A DNA stretch of 29,572 bases from positions 1 to 29,572 of IMG/VR virus record IMGVR_UViG_3300037010_002556. One strand, 5' to 3'. The translations under genes were made by a program, and so were the position numbers. How positions within the stretch are numbered: position 1 is the first letter of the stretch; each line of letters begins with the position of its first letter. The notes under the pieces are model-generated. The model was not told the origin of the DNA and did not search any database. It saw only the letters and a list, made by a program, of their open reading frames with translations. Origin of the DNA: a virus. This document shows, piece by piece, positions 22,656 to 29,572 of this stretch.

Positions 22656-24254
22656 ATGTCAGAAAAACCAAAACCGTCAGAAGTCCTTGAAAAGGCAAAA
22701 GAAATTATCGCAGACCAGCAGGAAACATTGCGTGGTATATTTGCGCAAACATTTACCTATGGAATAGTTCTCGCATTAGATTCGAGAATAACAATGCCAG
22801 AAAAATCTGATGATTCAGATTATTTACCAAGTCCAAAACACAAACAGGACACTTGCATTGTGTTACATCAAAATCAACGTATTGAGGTTGTATACACAAA
22901 AAAGCAAAAAGAAAACCTTAAACTTCAGGTTGGTGATACTGTAAAATGTCTTACTTCTAAAAGTGGTATTGGCATTATCGAGAAATCAAAAGCGATGAGC
23001 TATGGAATGGCTGTTACCATTAAAGATGTTCTCGATAAAGAACATGCTGAGATTGACGCTAATGGAACAGTACGCGTTGTGTTAACTGGTTTGTCATCTG
23101 ATAAAGATGCATTAGTTAAACTTGAAAAAGGATGTCGTGTTATTCTTGATGAATCTGGAACTATTGTAATGAAAAACCTTGGAAAATCACAAGGTCAATA
23201 TACATTCTCAGCTAAGACCGGTGTTTCTTGGAATGATATTGGTGGATTGGAAGATGTTAAGCAACAAATGGCTGAAGCAATTGAAAATCCAATTAAGTTT
23301 GCTGAACTATATTCTTCGTATGGAAGAAAACCAACAAAAGGTATTTTGTTATGGGGTCCTCCGGGTAATGGTAAAACAATGATTGGAAAAGCAGTAGCAA
23401 CTTCAATTGCAGAGCTTTACAAAACAGATGAATCTGGTTTCATCTACATTAAAGGGCCAGAAATTTTGAATATGTATGTTGGTGCTTCAGAAGAAAGAAT
23501 CAGAAGCATATTTGCTTCAGCTCGTGACTTTAAAACAAAAACAGGTTGTCCTGCAATCATCTTCATAGATGAAGCCGAAGCTATATTAAGCAAACGTGGA
23601 TCTGGAAAAAGCAGTGATGTTGATAAAACAATAGTTCCTCAGTTCTTAACTGAAATGGATGGACTTGATGAAAGCTCTGCAATTGTTATTTTAACAACAA
23701 ACAGACCTGACATGTTGGATAGTGCAATCATACGCGAAGGTCGTATTGACAAAAAGATAAAAGTTCCACGTCCTACTCAACAAAGCGTTGAAATGATTTT
23801 CAACTTGAACTTGAAAAAAGTTCCATGCATAATTGAATCTAAGAAGATTGCAAAGAGTGCAGCACAGTTGGTGTTTGATAAAGAACTTTGTTTATATGAC
23901 ATCTCTATGAAAAGTGGAAATAAAATGAAATTCTGTATGGAACACATAATCAATGGAGCAATGATTGCTTCTATGGTTAATGAAGCTATTACTTCTGCCA
24001 TCAACAGAGATTTAGCAGGAAACAAAAAAGTTCCAACTGGTGTTACATTGGATGACATGCATGCTTCAATCATGAAGTCATTCAAACAAAACTCAAGAAT
24101 GAACCACCAACATCACTTTGAAGATTTATCTTATGAATTGACAACTGAACAGAATGATGAGATTACGGAAATTAAACCTATTAAAATAATCGACCACGTA
24201 AGTGAAAATAGCGTTAGTGCAAAAGAAGATGCTAAAAAAGCGGTAGTGGCTTAA
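22656..24254 (+). CDS. AAA+ unfoldase of the Cdc48/proteasomal-ATPase type, 532 aa
   Basis: A single AAA+ domain with an N-terminal region of about 185 residues that begins with a short helical stretch and continues as beta-rich OB-like sequence (QVGDTVKCLTSKSGIGIIEK). The AAA domain starts SWNDIGGLEDVKQQM, the IGGL signature of Cdc48, Rpt and ARC ATPases. Walker A GPPGNGKT is at 234-241, Walker B IIFIDEAE at 301-308, sensor-1 TTNR at 347-350, and Arg fingers at 360/363. A pore-loop-like NMYVG is at 272-276, with an aromatic residue. The C-terminal tail is Lys/Glu rich with no HbYX motif. The order of domains resembles proteasome-activating ATPases. A phage protein-unfolding or remodelling role is inferred. 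Confidence 0.85.
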   Translation: MSEKPKPSEVLEKAKEIIADQQETLRGIFAQTFTYGIVLALDSRITMPEKSDDSDYLPSPKHKQDTCIVLHQNQRIEVVYTKKQKENLKLQVGDTVKCLTSKSGIGIIEKSKAMSYGMAVTIKDVLDKEHAEIDANGTVRVVLTGLSSDKDALVKLEKGCRVILDESGTIVMKNLGKSQGQYTFSAKTGVSWNDIGGLEDVKQQMAEAIENPIKFAELYSSYGRKPTKGILLWGPPGNGKTMIGKAVATSIAELYKTDESGFIYIKGPEILNMYVGASEERIRSIFASARDFKTKTGCPAIIFIDEAEAILSKRGSGKSSDVDKTIVPQFLTEMDGLDESSAIVILTTNRPDMLDSAIIREGRIDKKIKVPRPTQQSVEMIFNLNLKKVPCIIESKKIAKSAAQLVFDKELCLYDISMKSGNKMKFCMEHIINGAMIASMVNEAITSAINRDLAGNKKVPTGVTLDDMHASIMKSFKQNSRMNHQHHFEDLSYELTTEQNDEITEIKPIKIIDHVSENSVSAKEDAKKAVVA

Positions 24255-24265
24255 TACTATTAAAC

Positions 24266-24523
24266 ATGTTTGAGAAAAAGAAAAAATCTGACCTCGACTT
24301 CAAAGGACCAAAAAATACAACATTTGGAAATGATTCGGATTCAGATGAGCAAGAATCGGAGGAGGTTGAAAACGTGGATGACTTCATGAAAATGGTGGAT
24401 GGAGAAATCAAAACAGCAAAACAGAATGAGAAGAATGCATCTGTAGCTCGGGTGTATTCAACTCAATCAGCTATACAAAAAGTGTCTAAAAATATAAATG
24501 CCTGCGGGTGCTTTGGAGGATAA
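24266..24523 (+). CDS. acidic hypothetical protein, 85 aa
   Basis: It begins 11 bases after the AAA+ gene. The first part is lysine-rich, then Asp/Ser/Glu-rich (NDSDSDEQESEEVENVDDFM) and probably disordered. The end reads SKNINACGCFGG. The CGCFGG tail could be a metal- or disulfide-related motif or a membrane-contact tail; this is unknown. It may be an adaptor or substrate handler for the adjacent ATPase, inferred only from position. Confidence 0.55.
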   Translation: MFEKKKKSDLDFKGPKNTTFGNDSDSDEQESEEVENVDDFMKMVDGEIKTAKQNEKNASVARVYSTQSAIQKVSKNINACGCFGG

Positions 24524-24527
24524 GAAT

Positions 24528-24893
24528 ATGGAATGGATAATGAATCACATGGTTTTGCCAATATTTTATTTATTGGTATTGTCAATAGCAGTTTCGGTTA
24601 TGTCGTTAACTGTTACAAAAACAAAAGTGTTCAAATCATTGAGACTTTGGGTTAAGAACAAAAGTGAATTTTTTGGAGAGCTGTTTACCTGTCCATATTG
24701 CTTTAGTTTTTATCCATCATTGTTTCTTGTATTCTTTTACTTTTCAAGACTACAAGTTACATACGGACCATCTTTCACAGTATATGGAAGTAATTACTAT
24801 CCATTTGATTTTGTGCTTGTATGGTTTTGTATGGTTTGTATTGCGAGTTTTATAACTGGATTCATTTATAGATCCATAAGTCAAATAGAATAA
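24528..24893 (+). CDS. multi-pass membrane protein, DUF1360-like, 121 aa
   Basis: The ATG at 24528 is chosen because GGAGGA lies 7 bases before it, one of the few clear ribosome binding sites in the window. An ATG 30 bases earlier is inside the previous gene. Three to four hydrophobic segments are visible (residues about 10-30, 55-70, 85-110). FGELFTCPYCFSFYPSLFL (around 44-62) resembles the CPxC motif of phage DUF1360 membrane proteins, which suggests a family match. Role unknown. Confidence 0.65.
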   Translation: MEWIMNHMVLPIFYLLVLSIAVSVMSLTVTKTKVFKSLRLWVKNKSEFFGELFTCPYCFSFYPSLFLVFFYFSRLQVTYGPSFTVYGSNYYPFDFVLVWFCMVCIASFITGFIYRSISQIE

Positions 24894-24904
24894 AAACTAA
24901 AAAC

Positions 24905-25705
24905 ATGTACATAATAGAAAAAGATCTGCATAAAAGCAGAAGCACATCGTATAACGGTGCAGAAAAACATGCCGAAGAGATCAAACTTTTAATTGATGGA
25001 AGTTCCATTGAAGAACGTAACATCTTAAAAGAAGCTGGACTTGATTTTAATGTGGCTGGAGTGGAAAAAGTTTTAGGAGTGAACATGGTTCGTTCTAAAA
25101 AAGAAATTGAACTTGATGCGAAAGTTTTTACTGAAGATGAAATAAGAACTGCTTGTATTAAGTATGATTTGCGTTTTCTTCAATCTCGTTATTACAAAGG
25201 AAAAATTGAACCAAATCTTGGAAAGAAGATATTAGAGTTTTTTGCGAACAAAAACATTGATGGAAAAAATCATGAAGCTCACAATAACTTATACATCATG
25301 GCTCCAAAGAAAGCATTCAATTTGGAAGCTATGCCAAACCCACCTCAACTCGATCCAATGATGTTCTATAAAATGTCAACTACTGAAGGTGAAATGTATG
25401 CAGTTGTTCACAAATGGGGAAAAGATTTTACTCCATTTAGAAGAATATTAGGAGCAGCAAGAGAAACAAGTTGGCATTGGTTCTGGTTTAGAACATTAAT
25501 GGTATTCTTAGCTTCAACACTAACAACTGCTTTATTTTATAATCCAATTTCATTGGAAGCATTATTTATAAACGCATGTGTTGCCGGTGCTGTTGTTGGA
25601 GTATGGAACCTGATCGAGGTTGGTGATGAAAGTTCTTCATGGTCTAATTATAGTGAATCATTTAATAGGAACGCATGGAATTCTAAACAAGAATTTAGAG
25701 GTTAA
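24905..25705 (+). CDS. hypothetical protein with C-terminal membrane helices, 266 aa
   Basis: The first about 190 residues are cytosolic-looking and charged, with no recognised fold (LRFLQSRYYKGKIEPNLGKK near 92-110). The C-terminal part has two hydrophobic segments (about 198-212 and 217-238), forming a hairpin membrane anchor, followed by a short acidic/Ser tail. It follows the DUF1360-like gene by 11 bases and precedes another membrane gene by 4 bases, so these three are probably one transcript and may act together at the membrane. Confidence 0.6.
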   Translation: MYIIEKDLHKSRSTSYNGAEKHAEEIKLLIDGSSIEERNILKEAGLDFNVAGVEKVLGVNMVRSKKEIELDAKVFTEDEIRTACIKYDLRFLQSRYYKGKIEPNLGKKILEFFANKNIDGKNHEAHNNLYIMAPKKAFNLEAMPNPPQLDPMMFYKMSTTEGEMYAVVHKWGKDFTPFRRILGAARETSWHWFWFRTLMVFLASTLTTALFYNPISLEALFINACVAGAVVGVWNLIEVGDESSSWSNYSESFNRNAWNSKQEFRG

Positions 25706-25709
25706 TAAA

Positions 25710-25961
25710 ATGAATAAAATGAACAACGGAACAGAAAAAGCACAAGAAAATAAAAGGAACATAACTTTTATTTCCATCATGGTAGCAATTTTTTTATTTG
25801 GATTATTTTGTGCACAATCAGTGTTCTGGTACCAAACAGGCACAAAGGGTAAAACTTGGACTGAACACGAAGGATACAGCAATGAAGTGATATACACCAG
25901 ATCAAGAGCGCAATTCCCATTTGTGAAAGTTAAAAACAATAAAGAAGATACTGAGGAATAA
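25710..25961 (+). CDS. single-pass membrane protein, 83 aa
   Basis: The ATG at 25710 follows the previous stop by 4 bases. An earlier ATG is a shadow inside the neighbour. The product has a hydrophilic N-terminus of about 18 residues, one transmembrane segment (about 20-38, IMVAIFLFGLFCAQSVFW) and a polar tail with charged residues. A short helper membrane protein is likely. It is the last gene before the disrupted region. Confidence 0.6.
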   Translation: MNKMNNGTEKAQENKRNITFISIMVAIFLFGLFCAQSVFWYQTGTKGKTWTEHEGYSNEVIYTRSRAQFPFVKVKNNKEDTEE

Positions 25962-25967
25962 TGAGTT

Positions 25968-26099
25968 ATGGAAAAACTATTAACACGAGATGAATTTAGA
26001 GAGGGAGTCTTCAAAAGAGACTCCCATAAATGTGTTATAGCAGAACGTAGTGTTAGTAATAAAATGGCGGGTGACTCGGGAAAAGTTTTGTATCTTTAA
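25968..26099 (+). pseudogene. truncated remnant, HNH-type N-terminus
   Basis: The ATG at 25968 begins MEKLLTRDEFREGVFKRDSH followed by KCVI. This matches the N-terminal start (LTRDEFREGVF-RD-HKCV) of phage HNH/RNA-processing proteins that I recall, which then continue with a CxxC-type motif. Here the frame leaves the family pattern around base 26040 and stops at 26099. The change falls at ATAGCAGA (26037-26044), repeated at 27249-27256. Joining the two copies gives a continuous frame into the 28-aa ORF (27228-27314). The rest of a typical HNH protein is not present, so the gene was damaged before or during the insertion. Confidence 0.55.
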
Positions 26100-26262
26100 C
26101 TAAAGTTTATGCACGGCAGACAGGTGGTCGTTCCAAACGCCACTTTATAAACGCGCAAAACGTTATATGCCATTTTAGGACGACCCGAAACCGACAGACA
26201 AACCGACAAGAAACAGGAATTAAAAACGTAACTTTACGACCTTAATGAAACAAAATAAATAG

Positions 26263-27221
26263 ATGGCGAAGAAAGCAGCAAACTTGAATTTAAGAAAGGC
26301 AAGCACAGCCAAGAAAGATGAGTTTTATACTCAACTTTCTGACATTGAGAATGAATTGAAGCATTACAAAAAGCACTTTAAAGACAAAGTTGTTTACTAC
26401 TTTTCACACAACTTTGAAAAATTAGGACTTAAAAAACTAATTACAACTTGCTACAAAAGTCAAAGTATGGACTTTTAGAGATAATAAATCTGAAGAAGCA
26501 ATTTATCTTGAATATACTGGCGACAAAAACGGCAACAATGTTCCAGACCCTGACGAAATTGGAATAAAAAAATTAAAAAGTGAAAAAATTAAAAAGTGAT
26601 GGTGATTTTCGTAGTAAAGAAAGTATCGCCTTTCTAAAGCAAGCCGATATTGTCGTTACAAATCCACCGTTTTCATTGTTCCGTGAATATGTAGCTCAAC
26701 TCATTGAACACGACAAGAAATTTATAATTGTTGGACACCAAAACGCAATTTCATATAAAGAGATTTTCAAACTCATTAAGGAAGATAAAATGTGGTTGGG
26801 TTATGGGTTTAAAGGCGGTGCTGCACATTTTATAAACAAACACTACGAAGATTACGCAACAGCAGGAAACCACCAAGAAGGAATGATAAGAGTTTCGGGC
26901 GTTACTTGGTTCACTAACCTTGACACTTCAAAACGATACGAAGATTTAATTTTATACAAAACCTATAACCCGAAAGAATATCCAAAGTTTGACCACTATG
27001 ATGCAATCAACGTAGATAAAACAAATGAAATTCCAATGGACTACAAAGGAAATATTGGTGTTCCTATTACATTTTTAAATAAATATAGTCCTGAACAATT
27101 TGAAATTATTGATGGACTTGGCAGATACAGTATTTTAGATGGGCCAACACCTGAAACTCAAGGCAAATTTATCTCAAGTAAACGGGAACCCGATTTATGT
27201 GAGAATTGTAATCAAGAATAA
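26263..27221 (+). pseudogene. EcoRI-type adenine-specific DNA methyltransferase, decayed
   Basis: Three frames together make up one gene of the M.EcoRI family. Part one (26263-26478) has KKDEFYTQLSDIENELKHYK. Part two (about 26480-26598) has NKSEEAIYLEYTGDKNGNNV. Part three (to 27221) has the catalytic ADIVVTNPPFSLFREYV and downstream family sequence. Lesions: a frame change at GACTTTTAG (26470-26478) and a 16-bp tandem duplication at 26567-26598, each shifting the frame. A conserved part after KDKVVY, which family members carry as a CDDP-containing segment, also appears deleted in frame. The enzyme would have methylated adenine, possibly for protection against host restriction. Non-functional as it stands. 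Confidence 0.85.
26567..26598 (+). repeat. 2 x 16-bp tandem duplication in the methylase pseudogene
   Basis: AAAAAATTAAAAAGTG is present twice in direct succession (26567-26582 and 26583-26598). Deleting one copy restores the frame between the second and third parts of the methylase. Confidence 0.9.
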
Positions 27222-27227
27222 GAAAAT

Positions 27228-27314
27228 ATGAAGAAAGATTCTTTACGAATAGCAGATTCAAACTCTGTTTGGCAAAAAGTAAAAAGTAAATTAAGAAAGA
27301 ATGGAAATAAGTAA
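27228..27314 (+). CDS. 28-aa ORF, probably a gene fragment
   Basis: MKKDSLRIADSNSVWQKVKS with a lysine-rich end. It overlaps the PPK2 start by 14 bases. From ATAGCAGA (27249) on it joins in frame with the remnant at 25968 if the insert is removed, so it is probably the 3' end of the disrupted gene rather than a separate gene. Confidence 0.35.
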   Translation: MKKDSLRIADSNSVWQKVKSKLRKNGNK

Positions 27315-28032
27315 CATTAATACTAAAGCTCCGAAAGACCTTAGTAAGAAAAAAATAAAAAAGAAAACAAAAGAGCTTTATTGCGAACTCATAGAATTAC
27401 ATAAGACTATGAGAGCTGAAGAGAAACATGCCGTGCTTGGAGTTTTCCAAGGAATGGATGCAGCAGGTAAAGATGGTTCTGTTGTTTCTTTATATAAAGG
27501 ATTATTTCCAATGGCAGCATCAGTTCATGCTTTTAAAGCACCTACTGAATTTGAGGCATCAAAAGATTTTCTTTGGAGAATACACCAAAATATTCCATCT
27601 AAAGGCAATGTTGTTTTGTTTAATCGTTCTCATTATGAAGATATACTTGTTCCAACTGTGCATAATCTATTTGAAAAGGATGTTATTAAAAAAAGATACA
27701 AGCATATTAATGATTTTGAAAACATGCTTGAGGATAATGGTACAATAGTCCTTAAATTCTTCTTGCTAACTTCTAAAGCAGAACAAAAAGCGCGTTTCAA
27801 AGAAAGAACAACGAATATAGAAAAGAAATGGAAGTATAATTCAAATGATTTGGCTGAAGCAAAACTTTGGGACAAATACATGAATGTATATAAAAACATC
27901 TTTAAGAAGTGTGATGTTAAATGGGAGATAATTCCAGCTGATGATAAATGGTATAGAGATTATTTAATAGTAAAGAAGTTTGTTGAAGTATTGAAGGAAC
28001 TAAAAATGAAATATCCTAACACGTTAAAATAA
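27301..28032 (+). CDS. ppk2: PPK2-type polyphosphate kinase
   Basis: A 243-aa protein. FQGMDAAGKDGSV (residues 49-61) is the PPK2 Walker A. FNRSHYEDILVPTV (107-120) is the conserved Walker B/Mg-binding segment. KFFLLTSKAEQKARFKER (152-169) is the Lys/Arg-rich lid, and WEIIPADDKWYRDY (208-221) the C-terminal signature. PPK2 moves phosphate between polyphosphate and nucleoside mono- or diphosphates, and class III forms accept both. Which class this belongs to cannot be fixed by eye. In a phage it could rebuild ATP/GTP from host polyphosphate, together with adenylate kinase (6148). It precedes YqeY with no gap. Confidence 0.9.
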   Translation: MEISNINTKAPKDLSKKKIKKKTKELYCELIELHKTMRAEEKHAVLGVFQGMDAAGKDGSVVSLYKGLFPMAASVHAFKAPTEFEASKDFLWRIHQNIPSKGNVVLFNRSHYEDILVPTVHNLFEKDVIKKRYKHINDFENMLEDNGTIVLKFFLLTSKAEQKARFKERTTNIEKKWKYNSNDLAEAKLWDKYMNVYKNIFKKCDVKWEIIPADDKWYRDYLIVKKFVEVLKELKMKYPNTLK

Positions 28033-28482
28033 ATGGAAAATCTAAAAACAGAAGTCCTTGGGGACATGAAGACCGCAATGAAGGAAAAGAATGCGGCAAA
28101 GCTTGAAGCTGTTAGAGCAGTTAAAGCTGCAATCGATAAATACGAAAAGGAAAATCCAGGTCAAGCGATAAACTATCCTAAAGTATTAAAACCTTTAGTT
28201 AAACAAAGAGTTGATAGTATTGAACAATTTAAAACTGCAGGAAGTATTGAACTTGTTCTTAAAGAAGAAGCCGAACTTGCAATTATCAATGTATATCTTT
28301 CTAAGTTTCAATCAAACATGATGACATCTGATGAGATGGAATCTACTGCGAAGAAATACATTACAGACAATAACCTTGGAAAATCTGACATGGGTAAAGT
28401 AATGAGTTTCTTTAAAACAAACCACGAAGGTTTATACGATGGAAAAGAATTGAGCAACATCGTTAAAACTATATTAGCATGA
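28033..28482 (+). CDS. yqeY: GatB/YqeY domain protein
   Basis: A 149-aa protein, the usual YqeY length. LGDMKTAMKEKNAAKLEAVR followed by AVKAAIDKYEKE is the N-terminal signature, and VKQRVDSIEQFKTAGSIELV then EEAELAIINVYLSKF the middle. The C-terminal helices match the tail domain shared with GatB. YqeY-like proteins are tRNA-related (the tail binds tRNA in GatB), but the YqeY role itself is not established. It starts right after the PPK2 stop and overlaps the next start (ATGA). Confidence 0.9.
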   Translation: MENLKTEVLGDMKTAMKEKNAAKLEAVRAVKAAIDKYEKENPGQAINYPKVLKPLVKQRVDSIEQFKTAGSIELVLKEEAELAIINVYLSKFQSNMMTSDEMESTAKKYITDNNLGKSDMGKVMSFFKTNHEGLYDGKELSNIVKTILA

Positions 28483-28793
28483 AAAAGGAAGAAGTTAAAT
28501 ATCGTATTATAGTTTCGACAAACACATTTGCCACAAACTTCGATAAAGAACTTTGTGCCTTTGTTACTGGTCAAATTGGAGAATTTGAACTTTATTTTAA
28601 AGAAAGGCCAACAGATGAAAAGATCAAAGCTCTTGTCGAAGGATTCCATGAATTTGCAGATGAAAAGAAAGAAAAAAATCCAATAACTGAAAGGATAACA
28701 TTGCATGGAATAAAAGTAATTAAAAAAAGATCTTTATATGAAGAGTCTGAAGAATCTTATGAATTGCCAGTTATAATGAATGCTATAAATTAA
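28479..28793 (+). CDS. hypothetical protein, 104 aa
   Basis: It starts inside the YqeY stop (ATGA) and ends overlapping the next start (TAATG). It begins MKKEEVKYRIIVSTNTFATN and has an acidic central part, with beta-strand-like segments at both ends. No motif is recognised. Coupled translation with YqeY and the next gene suggests a shared operon. Confidence 0.6.
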   Translation: MKKEEVKYRIIVSTNTFATNFDKELCAFVTGQIGEFELYFKERPTDEKIKALVEGFHEFADEKKEKNPITERITLHGIKVIKKRSLYEESEESYELPVIMNAIN

Positions 28794-29170
28794 TGCCTGT
28801 GATAGACCTAAATAAGCATTTCTTCGTCAATTTATTCTTTGGACGTTTTATTAGAAAATTCAGAGAATGGAAGATAAAACGATATAAATCAAAGAAAGTA
28901 AAAACAGAAGCAAAAAATTCTTCTGAGAAAATATACCACATGCAATTTAAGATTGCAATACGTGATAACAGTGAAGATGGAAAATTAGCACAATGTGATA
29001 CAATCTTTGATATTAAGATTCCAGCAAATGGATATTATTATGCAAAGAAGCAACTTGAGAGATTCGTAGTAGCAAACATAGATGTTGAAGTTGTAGATTT
29101 TGAATCACTTCAGGACGAAGAAACTGAAATAAAAAACGAGACGTGGCAAGAAGAAAAAGAAAATTTGTAA
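28793..29170 (+). CDS. hypothetical protein, 125 aa
   Basis: It starts by overlap with the previous stop. The N-terminal 40 residues are basic and hydrophobic (FFGRFIRKFREWKIKRYKSK), as in a membrane-surface or nucleic-acid contact, and the middle (KIYHMQFKIAIRDNSEDGKL) is a beta-like domain. The tail is acidic. Family unknown. Its last 28 bases are overlapped by the HAD gene. Confidence 0.55.
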   Translation: MPVIDLNKHFFVNLFFGRFIRKFREWKIKRYKSKKVKTEAKNSSEKIYHMQFKIAIRDNSEDGKLAQCDTIFDIKIPANGYYYAKKQLERFVVANIDVEVVDFESLQDEETEIKNETWQEEKENL

Positions 29171-29469
29171 TTGGCGTTGATCTTGATTCAACTCTTATAG
29201 AAACACATGCGGCTGCTGTTGCTGCAGAAGAACTTGGGTACCAATACAGAGATAAAGATGTACTACATTGGAATCATTTAAACTTTCCAGAAGACTTAAG
29301 GAAAAGGATAATGGAATATTTTATGGATCCATTACACATGTGCGATGAAGCAAAACCTATTGAAGGTGCACAAGATACTATAAAGAAGTGGACTGACATG
29401 GGACATAAAATCGTTCTAATAACAGCCAGAGCTGAGTATATCAATACCAACATATCTGGTATCAAATAA
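29143..29469 (+). CDS. HAD-type phosphatase (5'-nucleotidase-like), C-terminus lost or shifted
   Basis: The start is a GTG at 29143 overlapping the previous gene by 28 bases; no ATG fits. GVDLDSTL (residues 11-18, nucleophile Asp 13 and acid Asp 15) is HAD motif I. KIVLITARAE is motif II. The protein then stops after 108 residues without motifs III/IV, against about 170-200 in related phage 5'-nucleotidases. From about 29440 the +1 frame reads TYLVSNNYTKYNWKVKDNPG and continues to a TAA at 29567-29569. So it is a frameshift or a junction near the window end, not a normal C-terminus. Confidence 0.7.
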   Translation: MARRKRKFVIGVDLDSTLIETHAAAVAAEELGYQYRDKDVLHWNHLNFPEDLRKRIMEYFMDPLHMCDEAKPIEGAQDTIKKWTDMGHKIVLITARAEYINTNISGIK

Positions 29470-29572
29470 CTATACCAAATACAATTGGAAAGTAAAAGAT
29501 AATCCAGGATTAAAGGGTGTGGTTAAAATTATAGCAGAAATAGATTTAGATGTATCCGTATCACAATAAGAT

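Larger units (their letters stand above)
26037..27256 (+). mobile_element. putative foreign cassette with decayed methylase, bounded by 8-bp direct repeats
   Basis: ATAGCAGA occurs at 26037-26044 and 27249-27256, 1212 bp apart. Between them are a leader unlike the rest of the window (26045-26262, relatively GC-rich with ACGCGCAAAACGTTATATGC and a TATCTTTA box at 26091) and an EcoRI-type methylase in three frames. Removing one repeat unit plus the insert restores a continuous ORF across the junction. I see no transposase and only weak end similarity (CGTA at both ends), so the mechanism is unknown. This looks like a recent acquisition from a host-like source, possibly by illegitimate recombination. 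Confidence 0.45.

Noticed and set aside
22656-24254. A phage proteasome system
   Set aside because: No proteasome-like peptidase is encoded in the window and the ATPase lacks an HbYX tail; only the ATPase is supported.
26100-26200. ACGTTATATGC with a nearby GTTTATGC, which recalls integron attC sites
   Set aside because: The two similar stretches are direct, not inverted, and the expected R/L box symmetry is not visible.

Overview
The window is a stretch of a large, AT-rich, T4-like (myovirus-type) phage genome whose host is probably a member of the Bacteroidetes. The phage assignment rests on a gp21-type prohead protease, a gp23-type major capsid protein with a prohead-protease cleavage site near its N-terminus, a T4 gp30-type DNA ligase, several free-standing homing-type endonucleases, and tightly packed genes with ATGA and TAATG overlaps. 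The host assignment is weaker. It rests on A-rich leaders with little Shine-Dalgarno sequence, exact TAnnTTTG (-7 type) boxes, and a foreign EcoRI-type methylase cassette with a host-like leader. I saw no tRNA genes, CRISPR arrays or tail genes.

Layout. 1-1173: end of a methyltransferase-like gene and two small unknown genes. 1409-5014: head assembly, namely a protease fused to a repeat-rich scaffold, then the major capsid protein, a terminator and a GIY-YIG endonuclease. 5936-9003 (minus strand): an operon-like run of small genes with a P-loop kinase, an HNH protein, a ParB-like protein and adenylate kinase. Two adjacent genes in it are broken, one by a 49-bp tandem duplication. 9179-14505 (plus): a block of proteins most of which share a short N-terminal K-x-(F/Y)-x-x-(F/L)-x-E type leader and prohead-protease-like (L/I)-x-E sites. 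They look like capsid-targeted internal head proteins, and one is an AAA+ ATPase. An HNH homing gene is inserted in this block. 14555-18713: a zinc-ribbon protein, a cysteine-rich protein, DNA ligase and an HTH/coiled-coil protein. 18783-25961: LemA, HNH, a small beta-type protein, a TPM-domain protein, a Cdc48/proteasomal-type AAA+ unfoldase and three membrane proteins. 25968-27314: a remnant gene interrupted by a roughly 1.2-kb foreign segment carrying a decayed EcoRI-type adenine methylase, bounded by 8-bp direct repeats. 27301-29572: PPK2-type polyphosphate kinase, YqeY, two unknown genes and a HAD-type phosphatase whose frame ends early.

How the parts fit. The protease-scaffold fusion, the capsid protein and the leader-bearing proteins suggest one maturation programme: the scaffold core and internal proteins are packed into the prohead and cut at (L/I)-x-E sites. 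The two head blocks share a near-identical promoter-like motif at the same distance from their first start codons. Adenylate kinase and PPK2 would together allow nucleotide phosphate recycling, possibly at the expense of host polyphosphate. The LemA/TPM/AAA+/membrane-protein run is the most system-like region of unknown purpose.
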